Below are positions 6,894 to 15,869 of a stretch of 64,000 nucleotides of DNA, in pieces (the stretch's first letter is position 1; each line of letters begins with the position of its first letter). Origin of the DNA: Agrobacterium cucumeris (GTDB lineage Bacteria > Pseudomonadota > Alphaproteobacteria > Rhizobiales > Rhizobiaceae). The notes below the pieces were generated by a model. It was not told the DNA's origin, did not search any database, and saw nothing but the letters and a program-made list of their open reading frames with translations. The stretch spans positions 2,041,001 to 2,105,000 of the forward strand of contig NZ_CP080388.1 of the NCBI RefSeq assembly GCF_030036535.1. Reading direction: 5' to 3'. A program made the position numbers and the translations under genes.

Positions 6894-8134
6894 TGCCTGC
6901 AAATGATGTCATCGTCATAGGGGCCGGCGTTGTCGGCCTCTCGGCGGCAATCGCCGCGCAGGGCCGCGGTCTTTCGGTCACGGTCATCGATCGCGAGGGA
7001 CCGGCGGCGGGCGCTTCGGCCGGCAATGCCGGCGCCTTCGCCTTCACCGATATCCTGCCGCTCGCATCGCCGGGCATTCTCTGGAAAGCGCCGAAATGGC
7101 TCATCGATCCGCTGGGGCCGCTCAGCGTGCCGCCGGCCTATGCGCTGAAGATCGCACCATGGATGTTCCGTTTCTGGCGGGCCTGCGCGGCATCGAAAGT
7201 CGAGCATTCCACCGCCGCGCAGACGGCGCTGATGGACCTTTCCAAAGCAGAGCTGGAGCCGTTTCTCAAAAAGACGGACACGATTGCGATGCTGCGCAAG
7301 GAGGGCAACCTTCAGGTCTATGAAAGCGAGGCGGAGTTCGAAGGCTCGCTTTCCGGCTGGAAGGCACGCGAACGTCACGGCATCGAGTTCCGGCATCTGA
7401 ACGCCGAACAGATGGCCGAGATACAGCCCGGCATCGCACCGCGTTTTACCTGCGGCACCTTTACGCCCGGGTGGTTTTCCATTGCCGATCCCAAGCTTTA
7501 CACCCTGACACTGGCCGAGCATTTCCGCAGCATTGGCGGCCGCATCGAATGCCTCGATGTCGCCTCGCTCCGACCGCTGGACGATGGCGTCGAGGTGGTG
7601 AGCCATGATGGCCGCACCCGCAAGGCCGGCAAGGTGGTGCTGGCGGCGGGGGCTTTCTCGCACCGTATCGCCCGCTCGCTTGGTGAAAAAATTCCGCTGG
7701 AAACGGAACGGGGTTATAATACCACCCTGCCTCCAGGTGCTTTCGATCTGCGCACGCAGGTCACCTTCGGCGGCCATGGTTTCGTCGTTACCCGCCTTTC
7801 CTCCGGTATCCGCGTTGGCGGTGCCGTGGAGCTGGGCGGGCTGGAGCTTCCGGCCAATTTCGCCCGTTCTGAGGCGCTTTTGACCAAGGCAAAGGCTTTT
7901 CTGCCGGGCCTGAAAACTGAAGGCGGCAAGCAGTGGATGGGCTTTCGCCCCTCGCTGCCGGACAGCCTGCCGGCCATTGGGCAAGCGCAGCACACGGCGC
8001 GGGTGGTTTATGCTTTCGGCCACGGGCATCTGGGGCTGACGCAATCGGCGGGCACGGCCCGCATCGTCGCCGATCTTCTGACGGGGCAAAAGCCCGCCAT
8101 CGATACAAGGGCATTTTCGCCGCAACGTTTCTGA
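6893..8134 (+). CDS. DadA-type FAD-dependent D-amino acid oxidoreductase, candidate D-hydroxyproline dehydrogenase
   Basis: A 413-residue FAD enzyme of the DAO family. The Rossmann dinucleotide motif is at the N-terminus ([14 protein letters not shown], glycines 10-15), and the C-terminal FAD contact appears as [20 protein letters not shown]. DadA relatives oxidise D-amino or D-imino acids and pass electrons to the respiratory chain. In hydroxyproline loci this type of enzyme makes 1-pyrroline-4-hydroxy-2-carboxylate from cis-4-hydroxy-D-proline, which would feed the DapA-like enzyme at 1301. The start ATG overlaps the ATPase stop (TAATG), so it is translated with the transporter. The exact substrate is inferred from context. 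Confidence 0.8.
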   Translation: MPANDVIVIGAGVVGLSAAIAAQGRGLSVTVIDREGPAAGASAGNAGAFAFTDILPLASPGILWKAPKWLIDPLGPLSVPPAYALKIAPWMFRFWRACAASKVEHSTAAQTALMDLSKAELEPFLKKTDTIAMLRKEGNLQVYESEAEFEGSLSGWKARERHGIEFRHLNAEQMAEIQPGIAPRFTCGTFTPGWFSIADPKLYTLTLAEHFRSIGGRIECLDVASLRPLDDGVEVVSHDGRTRKAGKVVLAAGAFSHRIARSLGEKIPLETERGYNTTLPPGAFDLRTQVTFGGHGFVVTRLSSGIRVGGAVELGGLELPANFARSEALLTKAKAFLPGLKTEGGKQWMGFRPSLPDSLPAIGQAQHTARVVYAFGHGHLGLTQSAGTARIVADLLTGQKPAIDTRAFSPQRF

Positions 8135-8147
8135 CGGGGATTTTTCA

Positions 8148-9857
8148 ATGTCTTCTTCCGTTTCGACAACAGCTGCTCCTCAGGCGCGCAGCATCCTGAC
8201 CGGCGCCGCCGAAGGCAAGGTCATCGCCACCACCGAGGCGCTGAGCTTCTGGGGCGGGGTCGATCCCGCCACCGGCAAGGTGATCGATGTGCATCACCCG
8301 CTGCATGGCATCTGTCTCACCGGCGGCGTGCTGTTCATGCCGACCAGTCGAGGCTCCTGCACCGGTTCCGGCGTGCTGCTCGATCTCATCCTCACCGGCC
8401 GTGCGCCCTCGGCGCTGGTTTTCTGCGAAGCTGAAGACGTTCTGACGCTTGGTGCCCTCGTTACGGCGGAAATGTTCGACAGGGCTCTGCCGGTCGTCCG
8501 TCTCGATGCGGATAATTTTGCCCGCTTCTCGCATGCTGCGCATGTCAGCATCAACGAGAACGCCATTGAGGCCGACGGTATCTCTCTTGCCATCGCACCG
8601 CCGGCGACGGCCCATCTCGACCTGAAGGACGAGGATGGCGCAATGCTGGAAGGGCGCGACGGCATTGCCGCGCGGCAGGCCATGCGCATCATCGTCGCCA
8701 TGGCCGCCCAGCAGGGCGCGTCGACGCTTGTCGATGTGACGCAGGGCCATATCGATGGCTGTATCTATGCCAGCCCCGCCAACCTCACCTTTGCCGAAAA
8801 AATGGCTGACATGGGCGGCAGGGTGCGGGTGCCAACCACCATGAACGCCATTTCGGTGGACAAGGCGCACTGGCGGGCGCAGGGCGTGCCGGAGGATTTC
8901 GGCGATCCGGCCGCAAGGCTGGCGGATGCCTATGTTCGCATGGGGTGTCGCCCCACCTTCACCTGTTCGCCTTACCTGCTGGACAGTGCGCCAAGTGCCG
9001 GCGAATCGATCGGCTGGGCCGAGTCGAATGCGGTGATCTTCGCCAATACGGTGCTCGGTGCCCGCACCGCAAAGCACCCGGATTTTCTCGATCTCTGCAT
9101 TGCGATGACGGGCAGGGCGCCGCTTTCGGGGGTGTATCTCGAAGAAAACCGCCGGCCGCAGCGCATCGTCGATGTGGCCCTGCCAGCTGGCATCGATGAC
9201 GCCTTCTGGCCGCTCGTCGGTTATCTCGCCGGCAAGGCCGCGCCGGATTGCATTCCGCTGCTGCGTGGTCTTGGAGCTGCAAAACCGTCGCGGGATGATC
9301 TGAAAGCGCTTTGCGCCGCCTTCGGCACCACCTCCGCCTCGCCCATGCTGCATATCGAGGGCGTGACGCCGGAAGCGGGGCTTGCGCCGCTCGAAACCGC
9401 CGGGACAGTGACCATTTCGCTCGCCGATATGGCCGCCGGCTGGTCGCTTCTGAACGAGGGACCGGAAGAGGTGCAGCTTGTCGCCATCGGCAGTCCGCAT
9501 GCCTCACTGGAGGAATGTCGGGCGCTGGCAGCCGTGTTTAATGGCCGCAAACGCCATGCGGATGTCGCCGTCATCGTCACCGCCGGTCAGCAGGTCATCG
9601 ATGCGGCCGTGCAGGACGGCACGCTGCAGAGCCTGAAGGACAGCGGCGTGCAGGTGCTGCCGGATCTCTGCTGGTGTTCGATTTCCGAGCCGGTTTTTCC
9701 GACGAAGACCCGCGCACTGATGACCAATTCCGGCAAATACGCCCACTACGGCCCCGGTCTCAGCGGCCGCGCGGTGCGCTTCGGCAGCCTTGCCGATTGC
9801 GTTGACAGTGCGCTGACCGGCCGTGCCGTATCCCGCCTTCCTGTCTGGCTTTCGTGA
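8148..9857 (+). CDS. Aconitase X, fused large and small domains; candidate cis-3-hydroxy-L-proline dehydratase
   Basis: A 569-residue protein of the aconitase X (DUF521/DUF126) family. The N-terminal part (about 1-140) is the small swivelling domain with [18 protein letters not shown]; the rest is the large domain with [21 protein letters not shown] and the C-terminal [15 protein letters not shown]. Aconitase X proteins with this fusion have been characterised as cis-3-hydroxy-L-proline dehydratases yielding 1-pyrroline-2-carboxylate. The family uses an iron-sulfur centre; candidate ligands here are Cys273, Cys317 and Cys508 or Cys510. The LDH2-type reductase at 2552-3589 would turn the product into proline. 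The gene follows the oxidase by 13 bases and precedes the racemase homologue by 10. Confidence 0.85.
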   Translation: MSSSVSTTAAPQARSILTGAAEGKVIATTEALSFWGGVDPATGKVIDVHHPLHGICLTGGVLFMPTSRGSCTGSGVLLDLILTGRAPSALVFCEAEDVLTLGALVTAEMFDRALPVVRLDADNFARFSHAAHVSINENAIEADGISLAIAPPATAHLDLKDEDGAMLEGRDGIAARQAMRIIVAMAAQQGASTLVDVTQGHIDGCIYASPANLTFAEKMADMGGRVRVPTTMNAISVDKAHWRAQGVPEDFGDPAARLADAYVRMGCRPTFTCSPYLLDSAPSAGESIGWAESNAVIFANTVLGARTAKHPDFLDLCIAMTGRAPLSGVYLEENRRPQRIVDVALPAGIDDAFWPLVGYLAGKAAPDCIPLLRGLGAAKPSRDDLKALCAAFGTTSASPMLHIEGVTPEAGLAPLETAGTVTISLADMAAGWSLLNEGPEEVQLVAIGSPHASLEECRALAAVFNGRKRHADVAVIVTAGQQVIDAAVQDGTLQSLKDSGVQVLPDLCWCSISEPVFPTKTRALMTNSGKYAHYGPGLSGRAVRFGSLADCVDSALTGRAVSRLPVWLS

Positions 9858-9867
9858 GGAGAACTGA

Positions 9868-10896
9868 ATGCGCAGTATCAAGACAGTTCATGTGATTTCC
9901 GCCCATGCGGAAGGTGAAGTGGGGGATGTGATCGTCGGCGGAGTAAAGCCGCCGCCGGGCGAAACGATCTGGGAACAGAGCCGCTTCATCGCCCGTGATG
10001 AGACGCTTCGCAACTTCGTGCTCAACGAGCCGCGCGGCGGCGTGTTCCGCCACGTCAATCTGCTGGTGCCGCCGAAACATCCTGACGCGGATGCCGCCTT
10101 CATCATCATGGAGCCGGAAGATACGCCGCCCATGTCCGGCTCCAATTCCATCTGCGTTTCCACAGTACTTCTGGATGGCGGCATCGTACCGATGCAGGAG
10201 CCGGAAACCCATATGCTGCTGGAAGCGCCCGGCGGACTGGTGAAGGTGCGCGCCGAATGCCGTAACGGCAAGGCCGAGCGCATTTTCGTGCAGAACCTGC
10301 CGAGCTTTGCTGCAAAGCTCGATGTCGAGCTTGAGGTTGAAGGTCTCGGCACGCTGAAGGTGGACACCGCCTATGGCGGCGACAGCTTCGTCATCGTGGA
10401 TGCCGAAGCGATGGGTTTCAGCCTGAAGCCGGAAGAGGCGCATGAAATCGCCCGCCTTGGCGTGCGCATCACCAATGCCGCCAACAAGGCTTTAGGCTTC
10501 GATCATCCCGAAAACCCGGATTGGCGGCATTTTTCCTTCTGCCTCTTCGCCGGCAAGGTGGACCGCACGGCCGAAGGCCTGCGGGCAGGGGCCGCCGTCG
10601 CCATCCAGCCGGGCAAGGTGGATCGCTCCCCCACCGGCACGGCGCTTTCAGCCCGTATGGCCGTGCTGCATGCACGCGGCGAAATGAGGGAAGGCGAAAC
10701 GCTGACGGCGGTGTCGCTGATCGGCTCGACCTTCACCGGCCGCATTCTCGGAACGACAACGGTTGGCGACCGCCCGGCCATCCTGCCGGAAATCTCCGGT
10801 CGCGGCTGGGTTACCGGTATCCACCAGCATATGCTTGATCCGTCCGATCCATGGCCGGAAGGGTATCGGCTGACGGATACCTGGGGTGCTCAGTAA
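9868..10896 (+). CDS. Proline racemase superfamily protein with Ser90/Thr256 in place of the catalytic cysteines
   Basis: A 342-residue protein of the proline racemase/4-hydroxyproline epimerase/3-hydroxyproline dehydratase superfamily. True racemases and epimerases use a Cys pair in the motifs MCGH and DRSPCGTG. Here the first motif reads [10 protein letters not shown], giving Ser90, and the second [11 protein letters not shown], giving Thr256. Thr at the second site is known for trans-3-hydroxy-L-proline dehydratases, which keep Cys at the first, so epimerisation is unlikely and dehydration or another proton-abstraction reaction is favoured. The usual Gly-His after the first residue is also changed (Gly91-Ser92-Asn93). 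It is the last gene of the transporter operon, followed by a RIME repeat. Confidence 0.85.
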   Translation: MRSIKTVHVISAHAEGEVGDVIVGGVKPPPGETIWEQSRFIARDETLRNFVLNEPRGGVFRHVNLLVPPKHPDADAAFIIMEPEDTPPMSGSNSICVSTVLLDGGIVPMQEPETHMLLEAPGGLVKVRAECRNGKAERIFVQNLPSFAAKLDVELEVEGLGTLKVDTAYGGDSFVIVDAEAMGFSLKPEEAHEIARLGVRITNAANKALGFDHPENPDWRHFSFCLFAGKVDRTAEGLRAGAAVAIQPGKVDRSPTGTALSARMAVLHARGEMREGETLTAVSLIGSTFTGRILGTTTVGDRPAILPEISGRGWVTGIHQHMLDPSDPWPEGYRLTDTWGAQ

Positions 10897-10940
10897 GGGC
10901 GTCAAAGGTCACTCAGGTGGCATTTTGAGATATGCCGCGG

Positions 10941-11084
10941 CGGTGCGGCATTTTTCTTCTCCCCGCCGGGGAGAAGGTGGCCCGAAGGGTCGGATGAGGG
11001 GGCTACCTTGCCGGATTTCGTGGAGCTTGCCCCCTCATCCCGCTGCCGCGGACTTCTCCCCCTCGGGGAGAAGAAACAAGCGGC
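10941..11084. repeat. RIME1-like rhizobial intergenic repeat, copy 2
   Basis: Same palindrome pair as 132-276: TTCTCCCCGCCGGGGAGAA on the left and CTTCTCCCC-n-GGGGAGAAGAAACA on the right, with GGATGAGGGGGC pairing with GCCCCCTCATCC. Only the central spacer differs clearly. It fills the space between the convergent racemase-homologue and LacI genes and may act as their shared transcription end. Confidence 0.8.
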
Positions 11085-11104
11085 ATCCGCTCGTCCCAAT
11101 AGGG

Positions 11105-12181
11105 CTAGACGCTCAACCGCCTTGTCGTCTCCCGCACGATCAGCTCGAACCCGACATCCACCCGCGCGCCTTCGGGAACAGCGGCATCCTTTTCCGGCTC
11201 CAATATCGAAAGCAGCAATTCGCCGGCCCTGCGGCCGATCATCTGGGCGTCGACCCGGATCGTTGAAATCGCCGGGTAACATTGGCGGCTGATATCGAAA
11301 TCGCCGAAACCGAGGATGGACACCTGATCGGGCACGGCAATGCCGCGGCGGTGACATTCCATCAGCGCGCCGACGGCGGAAATATCGGAGACGGCGAAAA
11401 TGCCTTCGACATCGGGCGCCTTCGCGAGCAGGGAGCTGAGCGTCTTTGCCCCGTGATCGTAGGAGACCGGCGCGCTGCCTTCGCGGATGATGAGATCGTC
11501 GGAAATGCCGGCTTCGCGCAACGCTGCCGCAAACCCGACAAGGCGGCTTTCGCCGCGCCAGTCGTTCACGGCGCCGTCAGCCCGGGAGCCGAGTGCGCCA
11601 ATACGCTTTAAACCAAGCGATATCAGATATTTGGCGGCGTTTCTTCCCACCTCGTAGTTGGAAAAGCCAACCGCATGGTCGATCGGGTGATCCGGAACGT
11701 CCCAGATTTCCACGATCGGAATGCCGGCGCGCATCAGAACTTCGCTCGCCATCTTGGTATGCACCGTGCCGGCGACGACGATGGCATCGGGGCGGCGCTC
11801 CATCATGGTGCGGATGACGCGCTCCTCTTCCTGCAAGTCATACATCGTATAACCGATCAGCAACTGGTAATCGGCCGCGCGCAGCGCCTTGGCCAGCCCC
11901 TGCGCGCTGTCGGCGAAGTTGGAGTTGGTGAGCGTCGGCAGGATGGCGGTGATGAAATTGGTGCGCCGGGAAGAAAGCGAACCGGCGATTCGATCCGGCA
12001 CATAGCCAAGCTTCTCGATGGCCTTCATTACCTTCTGGCGTGTCTCTTCCGACACCAGGGCAGGATCGGCCAGCACCCGCGAAACGGTCATCTTGGAGAC
12101 GCCCGCGAGTTTCGAGACGTCGCTCATGGTTGCTTTTTTTGACGTGACTAACGCTGCGGCCAAGGGCGTGCGCTCCACCAA
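11105..12181 (-). CDS. LacI-family transcriptional regulator
   Basis: A 358-residue repressor. The helix-turn-helix is ATMSDVSKLAGVSKMTVSRV at about residues 17-36, followed by the hinge and a periplasmic-binding-protein-like effector domain (TNFITAILPTLTNSNFADS onward). The first in-frame ATG falls inside the canonical ATIxDVA block, so translation must start upstream: a TTG at 12181 or the adjacent GTG at 12178, both preceded by GGGAGA. Operator-like sequences with the core CGATAAC lie at 12659, 12725 and 12821, so it probably controls the small protein at 12285 and the importer from 12902. Confidence 0.88.
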   Translation of the reverse strand: MVERTPLAAALVTSKKATMSDVSKLAGVSKMTVSRVLADPALVSEETRQKVMKAIEKLGYVPDRIAGSLSSRRTNFITAILPTLTNSNFADSAQGLAKALRAADYQLLIGYTMYDLQEEERVIRTMMERRPDAIVVAGTVHTKMASEVLMRAGIPIVEIWDVPDHPIDHAVGFSNYEVGRNAAKYLISLGLKRIGALGSRADGAVNDWRGESRLVGFAAALREAGISDDLIIREGSAPVSYDHGAKTLSSLLAKAPDVEGIFAVSDISAVGALMECHRRGIAVPDQVSILGFGDFDISRQCYPAISTIRVDAQMIGRRAGELLLSILEPEKDAAVPEGARVDVGFELIVRETTRRLSV

Positions 12182-12243
12182 AGCATGTCTCCCTAAATTC
12201 GAACCGTTTCAGGACAAGACATACACGAAGATATCAAGGGAAA

Positions 12244-12277
12244 GCACGCCGTATGATTGTGGATCAATACGGCGTGC
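12244..12277 (-). terminator. Hairpin terminator of the small gene at 12285
   Basis: GCACGCCGTAT pairs perfectly with ATACGGCGTGC, directly after the stop of the minus-strand gene; on that strand it is followed by TTTCCCTTG. The weak T run makes it a moderate terminator. Confidence 0.6.
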
Positions 12278-12284
12278 ACCGGAT

Positions 12285-12605
12285 TTATGCGACGCGGCTA
12301 TAGACCAGATGGTAAAAACGTCCGTCGCACATGCTCATCATCTCATCCGTCAGTACCCGGCCTTCCAGCCGGACCGGCGAGACCAGCGCTTCCTCCACGG
12401 CTTCCATCGAAGGATAGTCGATTTCCTGTACCATGATGATTGAGGCTGCGTCCGGGTCGGTGCGCTCGGTGCGCATCACCCGCACGGCCTGCGCATTCGG
12501 CATGCGTTTCCAGACCGGCAGGAGTTTTTCCTCGACGATGCGGAAAAACTCCTCCTCCCGGCCGGGGTGGATCCTGCCTTCGAAAATTGCCGAGCGTGTA
12601 TACAT
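12285..12605 (-). CDS. Small dimeric alpha/beta-barrel-like protein, function unknown
   Basis: A 106-residue protein starting MYTRSAIFEGRIHPG, with the start at 12605 fixed by GGGAGG 5 bases upstream. The order of strands and helices (RSAIFEGRIHPGREEEFF, LLPVWKRMPNAQAVRVM, SIIMVQEIDYPSMEAVEEAL, FYHLVYSRVA) resembles the ferredoxin-like dimeric barrel of monooxygenase, EthD and Dabb proteins, but no catalytic signature is recognisable. It is divergent from the second amino acid importer and shares its operator region, so it may be a sugar- or amino-acid-mutarotase-like accessory; this is a guess. Confidence 0.6.
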   Translation of the reverse strand: MYTRSAIFEGRIHPGREEEFFRIVEEKLLPVWKRMPNAQAVRVMRTERTDPDAASIIMVQEIDYPSMEAVEEALVSPVRLEGRVLTDEMMSMCDGRFYHLVYSRVA

Positions 12606-12658
12606 GGTTTCCTCCCGAATGAATGTCCGATGCAACAGTTCTGTAGATCGGACTTGCA

Positions 12659-12674
12659 ATGATACCGATAACAT
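12659..12674. promoter_or_regulatory. LacI-type operator, site A
   Basis: ATGATACCGATAACAT is an imperfect palindrome whose right half CGATAACAT matches site C at 12821-12836. It lies 54 bases upstream of the minus-strand start at 12605. Confidence 0.5.
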
Positions 12675-12724
12675 GCATTATTGATCCTGCCAAGAACGTG
12701 AAACGGTGTCGACAAGAGGAAAAT

Positions 12725-12731
12725 CGATAAC
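12725..12731. promoter_or_regulatory. LacI-type operator half-site, site B
   Basis: CGATAAC matches the half-sites in sites A and C; the other half is poorly conserved. It lies between them in the divergent promoter region. Confidence 0.35.
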
Positions 12732-12820
12732 CAGTCGAAATTGTTGAATTTTAAGGAGAATTCACATGGTTTTGAGCTTTCGGGGTTTCTTGGGAGGAGT
12801 TTTTTGTCAATCGCGGTGAA

Positions 12821-12836
12821 ATGTTATCGAGAACAT
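12821..12836. promoter_or_regulatory. LacI-type operator, site C
   Basis: ATGTTATCGAGAACAT is a palindrome apart from one base pair, with the central CG typical of LacI-family sites. It lies 66 bases before the binding-protein start at 12902, where a repressor would block a promoter. Confidence 0.6.
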
Positions 12837-12901
12837 TTTTCGCTTTGTGCAAGATAGCTGTTCCGCTTTGGGCAGCCACTTAAAAGGTTGGAGGAGAAAC
12901 C

Positions 12902-13705
12902 ATGAGCATTTCAAGATTTCTGAAGAACGTGACCGTTGCCGTCGGTGTTGCCGCAGCAACGCTCGCCGCCAGCACATCCGCCCATGCTGTCTCGCTCAGC
13001 GAGATCACGGCGCGCGGCAAGGTCAAGATCGGTGTTCTGACCGGCGCTCCGCCGATGGGCATGGTGGATGAGAAGGGCAATCCTTCCGGTTATGACGTGG
13101 ATGTCGCCAACCTCATCGGCACCTATCTGTCGCTGCCGGTTGAGCTTGTGCCGCTGACGCCGCCTGCGCGCATTCCGGCCCTTCAGACCGGCAAGGTCGA
13201 CTTCCTTGTCGCAACGCTTGCACCGACCGGCGAGCGCGCCAAGACCGTGATGTTCACGCAGCCTTACAGCGCCTTCAACATGGACATCATCTCGGGCAAG
13301 GACCAGAAGTTCGAAAATCTCGACAGCCTCAAGGGCAAGCGCGTTTCGGTCAATCGCGGCTCCTCGCAGGAAACCGCGCTGCGCAAGGCCAATGTCGAAG
13401 GCCTCGAAATCGTCGTTTACGAAGACGATTCCACCAGCGCCCAGGCACTGCTTGCCGGCCAGGTCGATGCTGTCGCCCTGCCGTCCACGGTTGGCGAAGC
13501 GATCATCAAACAGCGCCCGGAAGCCGGTCTGCAGGTTGGTTTCACCTTCTTCCAGCAGGGCAATTCCATGGCGACGAAGCTTGAGGATTTCGAGCTGCGC
13601 CAGTGGCTGAACACGTCCATCTACCTCATGAAGATGTCGGGCGATCTCGACCGTATCTCGGTGAAGTGGACCGGTCGTCCGCTGCCGCAATTGCCAAGCT
13701 TCTGA
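12902..13705 (+). CDS. Periplasmic amino-acid-binding protein, second polar amino acid ABC importer
   Basis: A 267-residue family 3 solute-binding protein. The signal peptide covers residues 1-29 (ending TSAHA). The mature protein has the family opening GKVKIGVLTGAPPMGMVDEK and the NPSGYDVDVANLIG block, and later SVNRGSSQETALRKANVE. GGAGGAG lies 5 bases before the ATG. It heads an operon with two permeases, an ATPase and a D-2-hydroxyacid dehydrogenase, downstream of LacI-type operators. LacI control of an amino acid importer is uncommon; the ligand is unknown. Confidence 0.9.
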   Translation: MSISRFLKNVTVAVGVAAATLAASTSAHAVSLSEITARGKVKIGVLTGAPPMGMVDEKGNPSGYDVDVANLIGTYLSLPVELVPLTPPARIPALQTGKVDFLVATLAPTGERAKTVMFTQPYSAFNMDIISGKDQKFENLDSLKGKRVSVNRGSSQETALRKANVEGLEIVVYEDDSTSAQALLAGQVDAVALPSTVGEAIIKQRPEAGLQVGFTFFQQGNSMATKLEDFELRQWLNTSIYLMKMSGDLDRISVKWTGRPLPQLPSF

Positions 13706-13721
13706 TTGAGCCTTTCAACGC

Positions 13722-13749
13722 GTCCGCCGGAGAAAAATTTCCGGCGGAC
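13722..13749 (+). promoter_or_regulatory. Intercistronic hairpin between binding-protein and permease genes
   Basis: GTCCGCCGGA pairs perfectly with TCCGGCGGAC over a short A/T-rich loop, 16 bases after the binding-protein stop and without a T run. It has the same position and type as the hairpin at 4790. Confidence 0.65.
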
Positions 13750-13773
13750 CGGGAAATGTCAACGGAGTGACGC

Positions 13774-14478
13774 ATGTCCTATACTTTTCAATTCGGCGCG
13801 CTCGCCCAGTATCAGAATGAAATTCTGAACGGCATATGGCTGACGATCAAGCTGTCGGTCCTCTCCATCGTGCTCGGCTGCGCTTTCGGCATTCTTTTGG
13901 CCTCGCTGCGCTCCATCAAGGGCGGCATCGTCCGCATCATCGTGGACGGCTATGTGGAGGTGATCCGTAACACGCCGTTCCTGGTGCAGCTTTTCATCGT
14001 CTATTTCGGCCTTCCGGGTCTCGGCTTTCGCGTCGGGGCGGATACCGCGGCGCTGATCGGCATGACGATCAATCTCGCGGCCTATTCAACGGAAATCATC
14101 CGCGCCGGCATCGAGGCGGTGCACAAGTCGCAGATCGAGGCGGGCGAAGCGCTTGGTTTCACCAGATACCAGATCTATCGCCACGTCATCATCGTGCCTG
14201 CCATCGCCAAGGTCTATCCATCGCTCTGCAGCCAGTTCGTGCTGATGATGCTGGCATCGAGCATATGTTCGGCTATTTCCACCCATGAGCTTGCGGCTGC
14301 CGCAGCCTTCGTGGAATCGCAGACCTATCGCTCCTTCGAGGTCTATATCGTCGTCACGCTCATCTATCTGGCGCTGGCGCTCAGCCTGCGGCTTATCCTT
14401 GCCCTTATCGGCATGTGGCTGTTTGGCCGCCGTGTCGCCCGCAAGACGATGACCGCTTTGCCGGAGGTGCAGTCATGA
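13774..14478 (+). CDS. Polar amino acid ABC transporter permease 1
   Basis: A 234-residue inner-membrane permease of the HisMQ family, with an EAA loop GEALGFTRYQIYRHVIIVPA near residues 125-145 and hydrophobic segments on both sides. AACGGAG lies before the ATG. Its stop overlaps the next gene's start in ATGA. Confidence 0.9.
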   Translation: MSYTFQFGALAQYQNEILNGIWLTIKLSVLSIVLGCAFGILLASLRSIKGGIVRIIVDGYVEVIRNTPFLVQLFIVYFGLPGLGFRVGADTAALIGMTINLAAYSTEIIRAGIEAVHKSQIEAGEALGFTRYQIYRHVIIVPAIAKVYPSLCSQFVLMMLASSICSAISTHELAAAAAFVESQTYRSFEVYIVVTLIYLALALSLRLILALIGMWLFGRRVARKTMTALPEVQS

Positions 14479-15134
14479 CTCTTCGAACTTTCGGCTGGAA
14501 CGAATTCGGCTTCCTGCTGACCGCCCTGCAATGGACCGTGCTTCTGACGATCATTGCGCTTATCGGCGGTGGTATCGTCGGCTTTTTCATCGCTCTTGCC
14601 CGCACCTCGGATAACAAGCTGCTGCGCATTGCCGCCGGCACCTATATCCAGGTCATTCAGGGCATTCCGGTGCTGATGATCCTGTTCCTGTCCTATTATG
14701 GCCTCAGCCTTGCCGGACTGGAACTACCGCCTTTGATTGCCGCCGGCGCGTCGATGACCATCTATACGTCAGGTTATCTCGCTGAAATCTGGCGCGGCTG
14801 CATCCAGGCGGTGCCGAAGCAGCAATGGGAAGCATCGGAATCGCTGGCGCTCACCCGCGCCCAGCAATATCGTTACGTCATCCTGCCGCAGGCGATCCGC
14901 ATTTCCCTGCCGCCGACCGTCGGTTTTGCCGTTCAGGTCGTCAAGAATACGTCCATCGCATCGATCATCGGTTTCGTCGAACTGGCGAGAGCGGGGCAGC
15001 TCATCAACAATGCCACGTTCCAGCCGTTCCGCGTCTTCGTCGCGGTGGCCGTGCTTTATTTCATCGTCTGCTACCCGTTGTCCCAGCTGTCGCGTTGGCT
15101 GGAAAGGAGGCTTCATGCCGGAAGTAATCGTTGA
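14475..15134 (+). CDS. Polar amino acid ABC transporter permease 2
   Basis: A 219-residue HisMQ-family permease. The EAA loop is visible as SESLALTRAQQYRYVILPQA. The ATG at 14475 was chosen because it overlaps the previous stop and has GGAGGTG upstream; the frame open from 14415 would overlap the preceding gene by more than 60 bases. Its end overlaps the ATPase gene by 20 bases. Confidence 0.9.
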   Translation: MTLRTFGWNEFGFLLTALQWTVLLTIIALIGGGIVGFFIALARTSDNKLLRIAAGTYIQVIQGIPVLMILFLSYYGLSLAGLELPPLIAAGASMTIYTSGYLAEIWRGCIQAVPKQQWEASESLALTRAQQYRYVILPQAIRISLPPTVGFAVQVVKNTSIASIIGFVELARAGQLINNATFQPFRVFVAVAVLYFIVCYPLSQLSRWLERRLHAGSNR

Positions 15135-15846
15135 AAACGTTCACAAGAGCTTTGGCGCTCTGGAAGTCCTCAAAGGCGTGTCGCTGACGGTTGGTCGCGG
15201 TGAAGTCTTTGCCCTCATCGGCCGCTCGGGCTCGGGCAAGAGCACCCTGCTGCGCTGCATGAACGGGTTGGAGAAGATCAATTCGGGCCGCATCGAAATC
15301 GCCGGCCATGCGATCGGCGAAGATGCCAAGGCGCTGCGCAAGCTGCGCACCGACGTCGGCATCGTGTTCCAGAGCTACAATCTTTTCCCGCATCTGACGG
15401 TCGGCGAAAACATCATGCTTGCGCCGCGCATCGTCAAGGACGTGGCGAAATCGGAAACCAGGGATATCGCCCGCGAGGTTCTGCAACTCGTCGGCCTTTC
15501 CGAGAAATTCGATTCCTATCCCGACCAGCTGTCCGGCGGCCAGCAGCAGCGTGTGGCGATTGCCCGCTCGCTTGCCATGCGGCCGAAGGTGATGCTGTTC
15601 GACGAGGTGACCTCGGCGCTCGATCCTGAATTGACCGAGGAAGTGCTGACCGTCATGGAAAACCTCGCCAAGGGCGGCATGACCATGATCCTCGTGACCC
15701 ACGAAATGGCTTTTGCACGCCGCGTGGCGACCGAAACCATCTTCATGCACAAGGGCAAGATCTGGGAGCAGGGCCGCTCGTCCGAACTCTTCGCCAATCC
15801 GCAAACGCCGGAACTCCGGCAATTCGTCAAGGCCGATGTGAAGTAG
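15115..15846 (+). CDS. Polar amino acid ABC transporter ATP-binding protein
   Basis: A 243-residue GlnQ/HisP-type ATPase. It has Walker A GRSGSGKST, the Q-loop VGIVFQSYNLF, the signature LSGGQQQRVAIARSL, Walker B VMLFDEVTSALD and the switch histidine in VTHEMAFARR. The ATG at 15115 follows AAGGAGG and sits within the end of the permease gene. The reading frame is open further upstream, but this stretch only shadows the permease. Confidence 0.93.
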   Translation: MPEVIVENVHKSFGALEVLKGVSLTVGRGEVFALIGRSGSGKSTLLRCMNGLEKINSGRIEIAGHAIGEDAKALRKLRTDVGIVFQSYNLFPHLTVGENIMLAPRIVKDVAKSETRDIAREVLQLVGLSEKFDSYPDQLSGGQQQRVAIARSLAMRPKVMLFDEVTSALDPELTEEVLTVMENLAKGGMTMILVTHEMAFARRVATETIFMHKGKIWEQGRSSELFANPQTPELRQFVKADVK

Positions 15847-15869
15847 TTCACCGGCACAAAGGAAAGTCC

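Noticed and set aside
8145..9500. Long minus-strand open frame antisense to aconitase X
   Set aside because: It is the shadow of a GC-rich gene: arginine/histidine-rich, no family motif, no ribosome binding site, and the plus-strand frame carries clear aconitase X motifs.
10886..11357. Short frames on both strands over the second RIME copy
   Set aside because: Repeat-derived; no conservation of frame between the two copies.
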